Notes: generated from the letters alone by a model not told the origin. DNA of 64,000 nt from Peptococcaceae bacterium 1109 (GCA_001028815.1 LDJB01000001.1:62001-126000); one strand, 5' to 3'. Positions 1-9,016 are shown, counted from the stretch's first letter. Program-made: numbers and translations.

Positions 1-1161
1 TACCGGTTAGAAGTTACCTCCAGCACACCTATCACCAAGTTCGTGGCAGGCAACAAGCTGGGTGACTATGTATCCAAGGACATCAACTCCTATGTGCTCG
101 GAAGCAAGCCTGGTACAGGCGCAACTGCTGACTTCAAGTTCTTTGACGGCTTTACCGGCGCTGCCGTTGTCGGTGACTCCGCTGACAGCCTCGTTGGCGC
201 TGCTGCTCTCAGCTACAAGTTCATTCCAGAGCTTGGCCTGAAGGCTGCCGTGTCCGGTTCCTATGGCGATGAGGAGTACATGGTGAACGCCGCTTCCGCA
301 GGCATCTTTGGCGAGCTGTTTGGTGTTGGCTACGAAGGCAACTTCGCCATCGACCTCACCGATAAAGAAGCTGAAGAGAACATGCTCTTTGGCGGCAAGC
401 TTACCTTCAAGTACGAGCCCATCGAAGTTTGGGGCGAGTATGCATGGGCAGGCGACGACTTTGGTACCGCCGAAGGCTCTCTGTCTGGCCGTCCGTTCAT
501 CCTGAAGCCTAGCGAAGATCCAGACGAAGAGTTTGGTAAGAGCAAGTTTGAACTTGGTGCAAGCGCTGAGTTCCTGGGCATCGATGTGAACGGTAACTAC
601 TACAGAGAGATGGATGGGGAGAATGTTGCTGTTGTCCAAGCTTACAAGTTTGGCGCAACTGCTGAGTTCGATATCTTCGTTCCTCTGACACTCTCTGGCA
701 AGTACGCTTGGAACCTCACTGGCCTTGGAGCAGATCCAGAAGTTGCCGTGAGCGCATCTGAAATCAAGATCGCAGTTGGCCCCATCGATGTCTTCGAGAC
801 CGGCCTCTCGGTTGACGCAAGCTTTGCCATGGTCAACGGCACCCTGGAGAAGGACGCTTACAAGGAGAAGGGTAAGTTCAAGTTCGGTGAAAAGAAGGCA
901 TTCGTCATCGGTGCTAACCTGAACTACGGCACCACCGTTGGCGGCGCTGGACTTGACCTCGGCTATGGCGTAGAGTTCGTCATGCCTCGGGTTGAAGAAG
1001 GCGAACCAGACCCGATTAACGAGCTCACCCACAGTGTCACAGCTGATTACAGCTTCACAGACAACCTGAAGCTGGAACTGGGCGCCACCATCTTCCACAC
1101 CTTGGAAGAAGTGCCTGAGACAGCTCAGAAGTACACCGCTGGCTTGACCTTCAAGTTCTAG
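1..1161 (+). CDS. Outer-membrane beta-barrel (porin-like) protein, 5'-truncated
   Basis: The reading frame is open from the first base, so the start lies outside the window; 386 residues are visible. They are rich in alternating hydrophobic/polar strands with Gly, Phe, Tyr and acidic residues (for example ELGLKAAVSGSYGDE and TADYSFTDNLKLELGATIF), and the protein ends in KYTAGLTFKF. A terminal Phe after an amphipathic strand is the known BAM recognition signal of outer-membrane barrels. I see no SLH domain in the visible part, but an N-terminal one could lie upstream, as in the OmpM porins of diderm Firmicutes. A strong intrinsic terminator follows at once, so it ends its transcription unit. 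Class of protein fairly sure; substrate unknown. Confidence 0.75.
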   Translation, partial: YRLEVTSSTPITKFVAGNKLGDYVSKDINSYVLGSKPGTGATADFKFFDGFTGAAVVGDSADSLVGAAALSYKFIPELGLKAAVSGSYGDEEYMVNAASAGIFGELFGVGYEGNFAIDLTDKEAEENMLFGGKLTFKYEPIEVWGEYAWAGDDFGTAEGSLSGRPFILKPSEDPDEEFGKSKFELGASAEFLGIDVNGNYYREMDGENVAVVQAYKFGATAEFDIFVPLTLSGKYAWNLTGLGADPEVAVSASEIKIAVGPIDVFETGLSVDASFAMVNGTLEKDAYKEKGKFKFGEKKAFVIGANLNYGTTVGGAGLDLGYGVEFVMPRVEEGEPDPINELTHSVTADYSFTDNLKLELGATIFHTLEEVPETAQKYTAGLTFKF

Positions 1162-1176
1162 TGGAGACACACTCAC

Positions 1177-1202
1177 AAGCCCCCGTTTTCGGGGGCTTTT
1201 TT
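1177..1202 (+). terminator. Intrinsic terminator of the porin-like gene
   Basis: Eight-base arms AAGCCCCC and GGGGGCTT enclose the loop GTTTTC, and the 3' arm runs into a T tract. It lies 16 bp after the barrel gene's stop codon. Confidence 0.93.
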
Positions 1203-1259
1203 ATACCCACAAACCGTTATGGGGCACTGCGAAAGCTATTTGTGGGAAGGTGGTTTGCG

Positions 1260-1667
1260 ATGCATGGCCCAGTGCTAGCAATTGACCCGGGGACTGATAA
1301 GTGCGGCCTTGCGGTGGTGGATGGGGCACATACCCTGCGCAGATGGGTTGCGCCTCGCATAGAATTAATCCAAGAGGTTGGGAAAGCCATGGAGGAATTC
1401 TATCCTCACCTGATCATCTTGGGAGATCGCACTGGCTCCACGCGCTTTCGCGAGGAGCTGTCCAGGGCTTTTCCCAACGTAGAGATCGCGGTGGTCGATG
1501 AGCACCTTTCCAGCGTGGAGGCTCGGCGGCGCTACTGGAAGGAGAACCCGCCTCGGGGCTGGCGGAAGCTCATCCCCACAACCATGCAGGTGCCCCCAGA
1601 ACCCTACGATGATTTGGTGGCCGTTATCCTGGCGGAGCGCTTTTTGGGTATGGGGTACGTTAAGTAG
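1260..1667 (+). CDS. RuvX/YqgF-family RNase H-fold nuclease-like protein
   Basis: The 135-residue protein begins MHGPVLAIDPGTDKCGLAV, the first strand of the YqgF/RuvX RNase H fold with its catalytic Asp in the DPG motif. Further on come VDEHLSS, with the family's Glu/His region, and YDDLVAVILAERFL, with the C-terminal acidic pair and closing helix. Family members process the 5' end of pre-16S rRNA or act as Holliday-junction resolvase-like nucleases in the cytoplasm. I chose ATG 1260 because GGGAAGG lies about 8 bp upstream and the fold starts right there; the frame stays open back to GTG 1161, but that part is not protein-like. The housekeeping ruvX usually sits near alaS, so this isolated copy may be a paralogue. 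Confidence 0.75.
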   Translation: MHGPVLAIDPGTDKCGLAVVDGAHTLRRWVAPRIELIQEVGKAMEEFYPHLIILGDRTGSTRFREELSRAFPNVEIAVVDEHLSSVEARRRYWKENPPRGWRKLIPTTMQVPPEPYDDLVAVILAERFLGMGYVK

Positions 1668-1775
1668 CTGTGTAAGATTATGGAATTTCCCGGCCTCGGA
1701 AGGTTTTCGTTCCATATTGTAGAAATAATGAATCTAGACTTCTTGCCCGTTTAAGCCTGGAAAGGAGGGGTCAGC

Positions 1776-3080
1776 ATGGCGAGAAACCCGTTGGTGTTTA
1801 TAGCCCTCCTGGCGTGCTTAGTGATGCTTGCCCCCTTGGTGGGCCAGGCCAACTCGCCTACAGATACTGTAGATGAGGATTGGGTGTACTTCGCTCTCGC
1901 AGAGTTGGGCCGAGGGCGTTCTGTCGCGCAGTTTATCATTCCGCAGGAGATGACCAGGTATCAGGGGGCCCTCTTAGTCTCCCGCCTGATTGAATACATC
2001 GATGGCCATCAGCCTTCCGCTTCTCTCCGTTTTGGGATCAGCCGGGAAGTGGTCTTAGACGAGATGATCCGTGCATACAACCAGCGTGCCCCTGAAGAGC
2101 AGCGCCTCGATGAGGGAGAAGTGGAGCTCCTTTACCGCCTAGTGCTGGAGTTCTATACCGAACTTGAGATATTGGGCTACGATGTGCAAGACTATGCCAT
2201 CATCCTAGGGCTCGGAGCGAGCAGGCAGCTAGGTGGCCTGTTCGCTGAGAGACAGCTTACCTACTCGTCCCAGGCATTAGCGGCTGTCTTGAAGGCGGGC
2301 GCCGCTGAGCCTCAGGCCCAGCAGGGGGAGGTGGCTGGTGAAGAGACTATGGAGCCAAGCTTCAGCGAGGACGAGGATCAAACTCCCGAAGACGCTCTTG
2401 AGCACCGGAGTCTTTGGACAGGCAGCTTGCCCATTTCCTCAAGTATGCTTTCCGCAAGGGGGACTTTTGTGGCAGAGGAGGAGCCTAAGCCTAGTGAACT
2501 TGGGACGCTGAGCATTGGTGGCCTGCAGATCGGCGGTGCCGTTCGGGCCTTGGAAAGCGGGGCAGTGCCCAAGGAGCTTTTCCCAGAGCTTGACACCGCC
2601 TCTGGGTACGGATTGTTCCTAAAATACGGCGACATCCAGCTCTCCACTATGCGGGATCACTACGCCGTGGAATCCCAGGAGGGGACAACGGAGTCCCAAG
2701 TAAAGAGCACATCCTTAGACTTGAGCCTCGGACTGCCCAACTCCATCTGGTTTAGCGCAGGCTACACCTATTTTGACTTTTTGGACAGTGAGTACACCGA
2801 GGCCGATGTCTCCGCAGTAGCTACTCTGGGAGTGGAAGTGCCCATTAGCACCGGCGGTACCCTGCGGCTTGGCATGAGTTCCGCTTGGCCCCGGGGGGCA
2901 GTTGGAACCAGCGAGGGAGAAAGCCACCTGGGCGATCCAGCTGTACTCAGCACGGCCGAGCTTGGGCTGAGCTACGATTTCGAGAACGAAACTTCTGTGA
3001 AGCTCAATTATCGCTTGATTGACTTCACGACGGTGAACCAAAGCTACGGCGCCACAGCAGAATTCTCCATCAAGTTTTGA
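1776..3080 (+). CDS. Secreted protein with SLH-like N-terminus and C-terminal beta-barrel
   Basis: A 434-residue protein with a clear signal peptide (residues 1-27, ending VGQANS) and a strong AGGAGGGG site before ATG 1776. Residues about 32-75 contain DEDWVYFALAELGRG and EMTRYQGALLVSRLIEYI, which resemble a degenerate S-layer homology motif (W..a...L...G and iTRyE.a.ll.rll). A linker rich in Glu, Gln and Pro follows (about 185-215). The last ~200 residues are amphipathic strands ending TAEFSIKF, with the terminal Phe of a BAM substrate. This is the layout of OmpM-type proteins that tether the outer membrane of diderm Firmicutes to the wall; the SLH match is weak and that role is inference. 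It lies 22 bp upstream of another exported protein. Confidence 0.6.
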   Translation: MARNPLVFIALLACLVMLAPLVGQANSPTDTVDEDWVYFALAELGRGRSVAQFIIPQEMTRYQGALLVSRLIEYIDGHQPSASLRFGISREVVLDEMIRAYNQRAPEEQRLDEGEVELLYRLVLEFYTELEILGYDVQDYAIILGLGASRQLGGLFAERQLTYSSQALAAVLKAGAAEPQAQQGEVAGEETMEPSFSEDEDQTPEDALEHRSLWTGSLPISSSMLSARGTFVAEEEPKPSELGTLSIGGLQIGGAVRALESGAVPKELFPELDTASGYGLFLKYGDIQLSTMRDHYAVESQEGTTESQVKSTSLDLSLGLPNSIWFSAGYTYFDFLDSEYTEADVSAVATLGVEVPISTGGTLRLGMSSAWPRGAVGTSEGESHLGDPAVLSTAELGLSYDFENETSVKLNYRLIDFTTVNQSYGATAEFSIKF

Positions 3081-3102
3081 ATAAAGGAGAGGGTTTAATA
3101 CC

Positions 3103-4026
3103 ATGAAGCGGCTAGCAGTCCTCCTATGTTGTCTTATCATTTTTGCGGGCCTACCCCTGCCTGCAGCAGCGAACGTTACCCCTATCTCAGTGCTTACTGC
3201 GGTGGAGGAGACACTCTACGGCCAAGCTGGGACTGGCGCACTGATTGAAAGAATCGAACGCATTGAGCATGACGTCTTTGGCGGCGTGCAACCGGGAGCT
3301 GCCATGATCCGCATTGACCGGGTGAACACCTTCTTGCAGAGCACAGAAGCGCAAGGGGGCAGCATGAAGTTGCACCTCAACTTGGCTGAGTGGGGGTTCA
3401 CTGGTGTACTTACAGATGGAAAACCTTTGATTGAGCGTCTCGAGAAGCTCGAGCAGGAGTGGTATGGCCAGCCTCAAACTGGCTCCATCGCCGATCGGAC
3501 TCGCGACATGATGCTGAACATCTGGGGCACCACCGAGCTGGACCTTAAAAAGGTGACCCTGCCTGCGGAGACCCTGGTTCGCATCAGCCTGCTGCAGAGC
3601 GTGAACTCTGGCACAACCAAGGTTGGCGACAAAGTCCCCTACCGGGTAGTAGATGATGTAATGGTGGACGGCCGCATGGTAATCCCCGCGGGAACGGAAG
3701 CAGTGGCTACCGTTACTGAAGTAAGCAGTGCCGGGCCTTTGGGCCGGGATGGCCGGATCGTAATCGACTTTGGGCGAGTGGCCTCCCTTGATGGTACCTT
3801 TGTTGAACTCCGTGTCGACCAGCGGGCAACAGAGAAGAATAAATCCCTGGAACTTGCAGCTGGTGCCAGCATGGCGGGGGTAATGCTCCTCGGGCCCGTT
3901 GGCCTTGTGGGCGGGTACTTCATCAAGGGTAAAGACGTAGGTATCCAGGAACGCCAGCCGTTCTATGTGGAAACATTGAGGGCGGTGCAAGTTTCCGGGT
4001 TCATTCTGCGGCCAGCCGCGAAGTAG
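3103..4026 (+). CDS. Exported protein with repeated LYG/RIERIE motif, function unknown
   Basis: A 307-residue protein with a signal peptide (residues 1-24, ending LPAAANV). Two copies of a helical motif follow: LYGQAGTGALIERIERIE, then DVFG (about 38-60), and LIERLEKLEQEWYGQ, then TGSIADR (about 108-133). The second half (about 145-250) is a beta-rich domain with the pattern VGDKVPYRVVDDVMVDGRMVIPAGTEA, reminiscent of periplasmic domains of unknown role in other diderms. A glycine-rich hydrophobic stretch (GVMLLGPVGLVGGYF, about 265-280) could be a membrane hairpin. GGAG lies about 12 bp before ATG 3103, a long spacing. The gene sits between the SLH/barrel gene and the polysaccharide export operon and may serve either. 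I do not recognise a named family. Confidence 0.55.
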   Translation: MKRLAVLLCCLIIFAGLPLPAAANVTPISVLTAVEETLYGQAGTGALIERIERIEHDVFGGVQPGAAMIRIDRVNTFLQSTEAQGGSMKLHLNLAEWGFTGVLTDGKPLIERLEKLEQEWYGQPQTGSIADRTRDMMLNIWGTTELDLKKVTLPAETLVRISLLQSVNSGTTKVGDKVPYRVVDDVMVDGRMVIPAGTEAVATVTEVSSAGPLGRDGRIVIDFGRVASLDGTFVELRVDQRATEKNKSLELAAGASMAGVMLLGPVGLVGGYFIKGKDVGIQERQPFYVETLRAVQVSGFILRPAAK

Positions 4027-4063
4027 TTTGATTGTAAGTCGATTGGTGTCCAATAACATGAAG

Positions 4064-4085
4064 GGCGGATCGCCAGCGGTCCGCC
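4064..4085 (+). other. Intergenic hairpin before the export operon
   Basis: GGCGGATCG and CGGTCCGCC form a 9-bp stem (one G-U pair) around the loop CCAG. No T tract follows, so it is not a standard terminator. It lies 22 bp before the SLBB gene's ATG and may affect mRNA stability or readthrough. Confidence 0.5.
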
Positions 4086-4107
4086 ATTCGTTCGGTGGGG
4101 GTTAAGT

Positions 4108-7100
4108 ATGAGCAATCGTTCAGCAGTTGCTAAGTTTATCACTGTCCTCATAGCCTTAGTGCTGTTGTTGCCGTGCATCGCTTCAGCAACCGTGTATACC
4201 CTTGGCGTCGGCGATGTCCTGCACATTACGGTGTGGGGCCATAATGAACTTACGACTACTGTGGAAGTTAGGCCTGATGGGATGATCACTTTTCCCTTGG
4301 TTGGGGACCAGCTAGCTGCGGGGAGAACCACGCAAGACTTGGCTGGGGATATTCAACAGGAACTGCGGGCCTATGTAATTGAGCCGCACGTTACTGTGTT
4401 GGTCAGTCAGTTTCGTACCGTCGGTGTGCAGGTTTTAGGTGAGGTGAAGTCCCCTGGCTATTACCAAGTCAGGGCTAACTCTCGGCTCATGGACGCCCTC
4501 GGCCTGGCAGGGGGCCCAACAAAGGCCGCAGACCTCTCTAATGTATTGATCAATCGCCAGTCGCTTACAGGTGGTACCGCTGAAATTCAGCGGGTTAATG
4601 TGAATGAGTACATACACAGCGGCCAACTCAGTGCCAATCCCATCTTGGAACACGGAGATGTGATCCAAGTTGATGCAGTGGGCAAGGCCTTGATTTTAGG
4701 TGAAGTGCGCCAGCCAGCTTCCTATGATATCGGGCCAGATATGAACATCCTTGATCTGCTTGCTGATGCCGGAGGTGCATTGGATTCTGCTGACCTGGAA
4801 CAGGTTGTTTTAACGCGCACTTCTGCAAGCGGCCAAACAAGGGAAGTGGTCATTAACGTGCAGTCCCTTTTGGCAGGCCGGACTGAGAATGCGCCTGTGA
4901 TCCAGCGCAATGATGTGGTGTTTATCCCCAGAAAAGAGCAGGTTATTGTCCTTGGCGCGGTGCGCTCTCCAGGAACCTATCCCCTGAAGAAGGGGGCTCG
5001 CCTCTTGGATCTGGTAGCCGCTGCAGGTGGGCTTACTGATGCTGCGGACTCCCGGAGTATTGCCATCACTCGGTCAGCCCAGGGCGAGCAAGAGATCTTT
5101 GCCGTAGATGCCTACAATGCCATGATGGGCCGTGTGGGTGGGGACAATCCTGTCTTGCTCGGCGGTGATATTGTCTTTATACCAGAAGGCAAGAACTTAG
5201 CCCTGGTTTTGGGACAAGTCTTGCGCCCAGGGAATTATCCTCTCACTGATTCTACCAGAGTTTTAGAGCTGATCGCCGCCGCAGGGGGCCTTACGTCCCA
5301 AGCTGCGGCAGACCGGGTAACCCTGACCCGCACAGAGGGCGATGCAGTCACACTGCTCGAGCTCGACCTTACACTGGTGCAGCAGGGTCGCCAGGAGAAT
5401 TTTGTCTTGCAGCCCGGTGATGTCCTCTTCGTACCAGAGGGGGCTCCTCAAGCACTGGTCTTGGGGCAAGTGCGCTCTCCTGGGAGCTATCGCCTCACGG
5501 ACGCCACTCGCCTTCTGGACGTTATTGCCATGGCTGGTGGGACCTTAGACCGGGCAGGCCAGACGCTCACTCTGACCCGGGCTGGAGAGACACGGGAAGT
5601 GGATCTCGGTGCCTTAACCCGCCTCGGTTTAGGCAACGAGCGGGTATATGCTGGCGATGTGATCCACATCCCCGAAGGCCAACAGCAAGTACTGATTCTT
5701 GGTGAAGTACGGAACCCAGGGTATTATCGGTTTAACCTGGGGGACCGGGTCCTGGATGCGGTGGGCTATGCAGGGGGACTGCTTCCTCAGGCAGCAGCCC
5801 AAGATGTAACCTTGACGCGCCAAGAGGATGGACAAGCTCAGATCCATTCCCTCGACCTGGAAGAACTCATGCAGAACCGCTTCCTCAGCAATAATCTTCC
5901 CCTGCAAGCGGGGGATATCATCATCGTGCCTAAGGCGGACAGGAGCGTGCTGGTCTTAGGGGAAGTGCGATCCCCTGGATACTACACCATCTCCGGACGT
6001 GAGAAAGTCCTTGACCTATTGGCCATGGCGGGGGGCATCACCGATACCGCCCAAGGGGAAGCAGTAACCCTCACGCGCCGCTTAGCAGATGGCTCCGAAG
6101 AGGTCTTTACGGTGAATGCGGACGCCATTATGCGGGGGACGGTAGGCCTCGCAGATGCTGATAACCCAATTGTGGCTGGAGGAGATGTGATCTTCGTCCC
6201 CGAACGGCAATCACGGGTGCTTGTCTTTGGAGAGGTCCGTTCCCCTGGGTATTATCCTGTGGATTCTCAGACCCGTCTCTTGGATGTGATCGCCAGGGCA
6301 GGGGGCTTGACCCAATCTGCAGATGAGGCCAATGTGGCCTTAACCCGGGATGTGGATGGGACAGCTGCCACCGAACAGATTGATATGACCCGGGCCATGC
6401 TCACTGGCGAAGGGAACTACCTCCTTTCGGGTGGGGAAACAGTTCTCGTTCCTCGGATCAACCGCACAGCGGTGGTCTTCGGGGAAGTAAGCCGGCCGGG
6501 AGCTTACCCTGTTGAGCCAGGGGACCGCTTAACAGATATCCTGGCTAAGGCTGGCGGGCCATTGGAGACGGCGGATCTCAGCCAAGTCTCTTTCACAACT
6601 CGTGCAGCTGGCGAAAGCGGCGGTGTGAGCGTAATCGACCTGGAACCGGCACTGGCTGATGCGAACCATCCTGCGAACCGCGCGGTGATGGGTGGGGAAA
6701 CCATCCACGTTCCGGAGAGCAACCGCCGGGTCCTGGCTTTGGGCCATGTGCAGAGGCCTGGCGCCTATACCGTTGACAGGCACACACGCATCTTGGACCT
6801 CTTGGCACTAGCAGGAGGCCCAACGGACAACGCGGACCTTACTGAAGCAACTCTGACGCGCATCATCCCTGGAGGCGAGGAAGTCAGCCAGATCGATATC
6901 AGGGCGATCCTGGCTAATCAAGGGGAAAACCTTGTCCTTCAAGGTGGCGATATCCTGTACCTCCCGGCAGCTCGCCAAGTGCTGGTGATGGGCGAGGTGA
7001 ACCGGGCAGGCTCTTTTACTCTGCCCCCTGGTGGGCGGATCCTAGACCTGTTGGCTTTGGCCGGTGGGCTGAAGTCCAATTTCACGGAACAGGAAATCAT

Positions 7101-7563
7101 CATGACTCGCCAAGAAGGGGAGCATGAGCGAGTCTGGCACATGTATTACGGCCAGCTCATGGCCATGCAGGGAGAGAACAACCTTCTCCTAAGCGGCGGC
7201 GATGTTATCTACGTGCCTGAGGCACGCCGGCAAGTGCTCGTCCTCGGCCAAGTGCGGAGCCCTGGAGTGTACACAATTCCAACTGGTGCTCGAGTGCTGG
7301 ATGCCATCGCTTTGGCTGGTGGCCCCACGGATAGGGCGGCCCTAGAGAACGTTGGTATTTATAGAGGTGGCAGCCCGGACGATCCAACCACTCTCACCAT
7401 GGGTAAGGATAAACTTCTCTTTGAAGGCGATGTGCAGGAGAATCCACTTATCCAGGGCGGAGACGTGATCTACGTACCCGAAACAACCAAGCCTAACTGG
7501 GCCAATATCTTCAGCTTTGTAGGCGGTCTTAAGACGTTCACGGATCTTATCTCTAGCTTTTAG
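4108..7563 (+). CDS. Giant polysaccharide export protein: Poly_export domain plus twelve SLBB units
   Basis: A 1151-residue Wza-like protein. A signal peptide (1-29, LLPCIASA) precedes a Poly_export domain (about 30-105) containing YTLGVGDVLHITVWGH and VRPDGMITFPLVGD. Then come twelve consecutive SLBB units of about 85 residues, each opening with a form of VLGEVRSPGYY, continuing with LLDLIALAGG and LTR, and closing with GGDVIYVPE. Wza of E. coli is far shorter, with only a few such ring-forming domains. The C-terminus (WANIFSFVGGLKTFTDLISSF region) may be an amphipathic helix like the one Wza inserts in the outer membrane. The probable role is export of a capsule or exopolysaccharide across the periplasm and outer membrane. 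It is first in an operon with a co-polymerase, tyrosine kinase and phosphatase. Twelve units is the striking feature. Confidence 0.88.
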   Translation: MSNRSAVAKFITVLIALVLLLPCIASATVYTLGVGDVLHITVWGHNELTTTVEVRPDGMITFPLVGDQLAAGRTTQDLAGDIQQELRAYVIEPHVTVLVSQFRTVGVQVLGEVKSPGYYQVRANSRLMDALGLAGGPTKAADLSNVLINRQSLTGGTAEIQRVNVNEYIHSGQLSANPILEHGDVIQVDAVGKALILGEVRQPASYDIGPDMNILDLLADAGGALDSADLEQVVLTRTSASGQTREVVINVQSLLAGRTENAPVIQRNDVVFIPRKEQVIVLGAVRSPGTYPLKKGARLLDLVAAAGGLTDAADSRSIAITRSAQGEQEIFAVDAYNAMMGRVGGDNPVLLGGDIVFIPEGKNLALVLGQVLRPGNYPLTDSTRVLELIAAAGGLTSQAAADRVTLTRTEGDAVTLLELDLTLVQQGRQENFVLQPGDVLFVPEGAPQALVLGQVRSPGSYRLTDATRLLDVIAMAGGTLDRAGQTLTLTRAGETREVDLGALTRLGLGNERVYAGDVIHIPEGQQQVLILGEVRNPGYYRFNLGDRVLDAVGYAGGLLPQAAAQDVTLTRQEDGQAQIHSLDLEELMQNRFLSNNLPLQAGDIIIVPKADRSVLVLGEVRSPGYYTISGREKVLDLLAMAGGITDTAQGEAVTLTRRLADGSEEVFTVNADAIMRGTVGLADADNPIVAGGDVIFVPERQSRVLVFGEVRSPGYYPVDSQTRLLDVIARAGGLTQSADEANVALTRDVDGTAATEQIDMTRAMLTGEGNYLLSGGETVLVPRINRTAVVFGEVSRPGAYPVEPGDRLTDILAKAGGPLETADLSQVSFTTRAAGESGGVSVIDLEPALADANHPANRAVMGGETIHVPESNRRVLALGHVQRPGAYTVDRHTRILDLLALAGGPTDNADLTEATLTRIIPGGEEVSQIDIRAILANQGENLVLQGGDILYLPAARQVLVMGEVNRAGSFTLPPGGRILDLLALAGGLKSNFTEQEIIMTRQEGEHERVWHMYYGQLMAMQGENNLLLSGGDVIYVPEARRQVLVLGQVRSPGVYTIPTGARVLDAIALAGGPTDRAALENVGIYRGGSPDDPTTLTMGKDKLLFEGDVQENPLIQGGDVIYVPETTKPNWANIFSFVGGLKTFTDLISSF
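4426..7482 (+). repeat. Tandem array of twelve SLBB-coding repeats
   Basis: Unit starts, taken at the codons for the VLGEV-type motif, fall near 4426, 4684, 4945, 5203, 5455, 5689, 5947, 6217, 6472, 6730, 6976 and 7234. The period is therefore 234-270 bp, most often 258. The protein motif is conserved while the DNA has diverged, so the array is old rather than a recent tandem duplication. Confidence 0.85.
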
Positions 7564-7580
7564 GACAGGTGGTGGTTGAG

Positions 7581-9002
7581 ATGGAAATGGAAGAAATGGA
7601 TCTCCTTGAGTATTGGGAGATAATTGTCAGGCGCAGATGGATGATCTTGGGGCTCTTCGTGGCAGCAGTAGTCATTGCTTTAGTCTTGAGCCTCTCCATG
7701 GAGCCGGTATACGAAGCCACCACCACGTTGATGGTACAGGAGCAAAGCTCCACTGCCCAGGCTCTGCTCTTTGATTCCCTCGGTGCTCTACCGAGAAATG
7801 CCACGCAGAACTATGTAGAGATCTTAAAAAGCCGGCGCATTCTAGACCAAGTTAAGGCAGAAGTTGGAATGGATGAGGTTACCCAGACCTGGATCCTGGA
7901 CCGCCTGACCATACAGACGGTGCAGGGGACAGATATTCTCCGGGTCAGCATGCAGTCTACAGATCCCCAGCAAGCGCAGCGTTTTGTCAACGCCTTGGCG
8001 GATAAGTTCATTGAGTGGAACAGGGACACGCGCCGTGAAGAGATGCGCAGTGCCCGGGAGTTCATTGAGGCTCAACTGGTGACCGTATCTGCGGAGCTTA
8101 CGCGGGCAGAGGAAGCACTGCTCAGCTACAGAGAAGAAGAGCGGGCCCTGGCCCCTTCTGCGGAAACGGTGGCTAAGCTTGAGCAGATAGCGAAGCTCGA
8201 GGCCCAGCTGGCAGATGTGCAGGTTTCCCGTTCGGAAATCAATGAGCGCGTCTCTCAGGTTAGGCGGCAGCTGCAGAACCAAGATGAGACACTGCTGTCC
8301 TCCACTACCATCGCCAACAACCCATTGGTGATGGAGTACCAAACGCGCCTCGCGGATCTGGAGATTCGCTTGTCGGGAGCCCGGGAGAGGTACACGGCAA
8401 ACCATCCTGAGATCCTGGCACTAAATGCGGAGATTGAGGATGTTCGGAGCAAGCTGTCCCAGCAAGTAGAACGGATAGTGAGCACTGAAACTCACAGCCG
8501 TAACCCCATTCATCAACAGCTATATGGATCACTTGTGTCCTTGGAAGTGGAACTTCTAGCTCTAAACTCCAGGGAGGAGGCCCTTAAATCCATTTTGGCC
8601 AGAGAGGAGCAGGCTCTGAGTACCCTGCCCAATAAAGAGCTAGAACTGGCCCGCCTGATGCGGGATACTAGGGTGTTGGAAGAAATCTACGTGATGCTGA
8701 TGCAGCGCAACGAGGAGACGCGTATTGCAGAAGCCATGCAGACCGCCAGCGTACAGGTGGTTGACTATGCAGTAGAACCAAAATCGCCCATTAAGCCCCG
8801 CATCAAGCTGAACATGGCCATCGCGGGCGTGTTGGGAATCTTTATTGGCGTAGGTTTGGCGTTCTTGTTGGCGTTTGTCGACAACACGATCAAGACAAAG
8901 GAAGAAGTGGAAACCCTTCTAGGGCTGCCAGTCTTGGCTCAGATTCCAGACGTAACCCGTGTTGTCCCAAGCTACGGCAAGCGACACGCCCGTCGAGAGT
9001 AA
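7581..9002 (+). CDS. Wzz/GumC-type polysaccharide co-polymerase
   Basis: A 473-residue inner-membrane protein of the chain-length determinant family. It starts MEMEEMDLLEYWEIIVRRRW, the usual Wzz entry, followed by TM1 (about 21-42). A periplasmic part holds long coiled coils (about 160-235 and 275-380) and a GNVR-like region (LPNKELELARLMRD). TM2 follows PIKPRIKLNMAIAG (about 412-435), with a short cytoplasmic tail that would contact the kinase. I chose ATG 7581 because AGGTGG precedes it at 7 bp; the frame could also begin at GTG 7569. The adaptor has the full coiled-coil size seen in proteobacterial GumC, while the kinase is a separate protein as in Firmicutes. It lies 17 bp after the SLBB gene. 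Confidence 0.9.
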   Translation: MEMEEMDLLEYWEIIVRRRWMILGLFVAAVVIALVLSLSMEPVYEATTTLMVQEQSSTAQALLFDSLGALPRNATQNYVEILKSRRILDQVKAEVGMDEVTQTWILDRLTIQTVQGTDILRVSMQSTDPQQAQRFVNALADKFIEWNRDTRREEMRSAREFIEAQLVTVSAELTRAEEALLSYREEERALAPSAETVAKLEQIAKLEAQLADVQVSRSEINERVSQVRRQLQNQDETLLSSTTIANNPLVMEYQTRLADLEIRLSGARERYTANHPEILALNAEIEDVRSKLSQQVERIVSTETHSRNPIHQQLYGSLVSLEVELLALNSREEALKSILAREEQALSTLPNKELELARLMRDTRVLEEIYVMLMQRNEETRIAEAMQTASVQVVDYAVEPKSPIKPRIKLNMAIAGVLGIFIGVGLAFLLAFVDNTIKTKEEVETLLGLPVLAQIPDVTRVVPSYGKRHARRE

Positions 9003-9016
9003 GGATGTGACCGATC

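Noticed and set aside
7..1176. A 389-codon open frame antisense to the porin-like gene
   Set aside because: The frame arises from the biased codon use of the barrel gene. The barrel reading has the terminal Phe, strand pattern and terminator; the antisense product looks random.
3187..4059. A 290-codon antisense frame over the exported repeat protein
   Set aside because: No ribosome site or signal, and the plus-strand gene has a clear signal peptide and repeats.
4426..7482. Regular 258-bp period considered as a CRISPR or recent DNA repeat
   Set aside because: The bases are poorly conserved between units; only the encoded SLBB motifs repeat.
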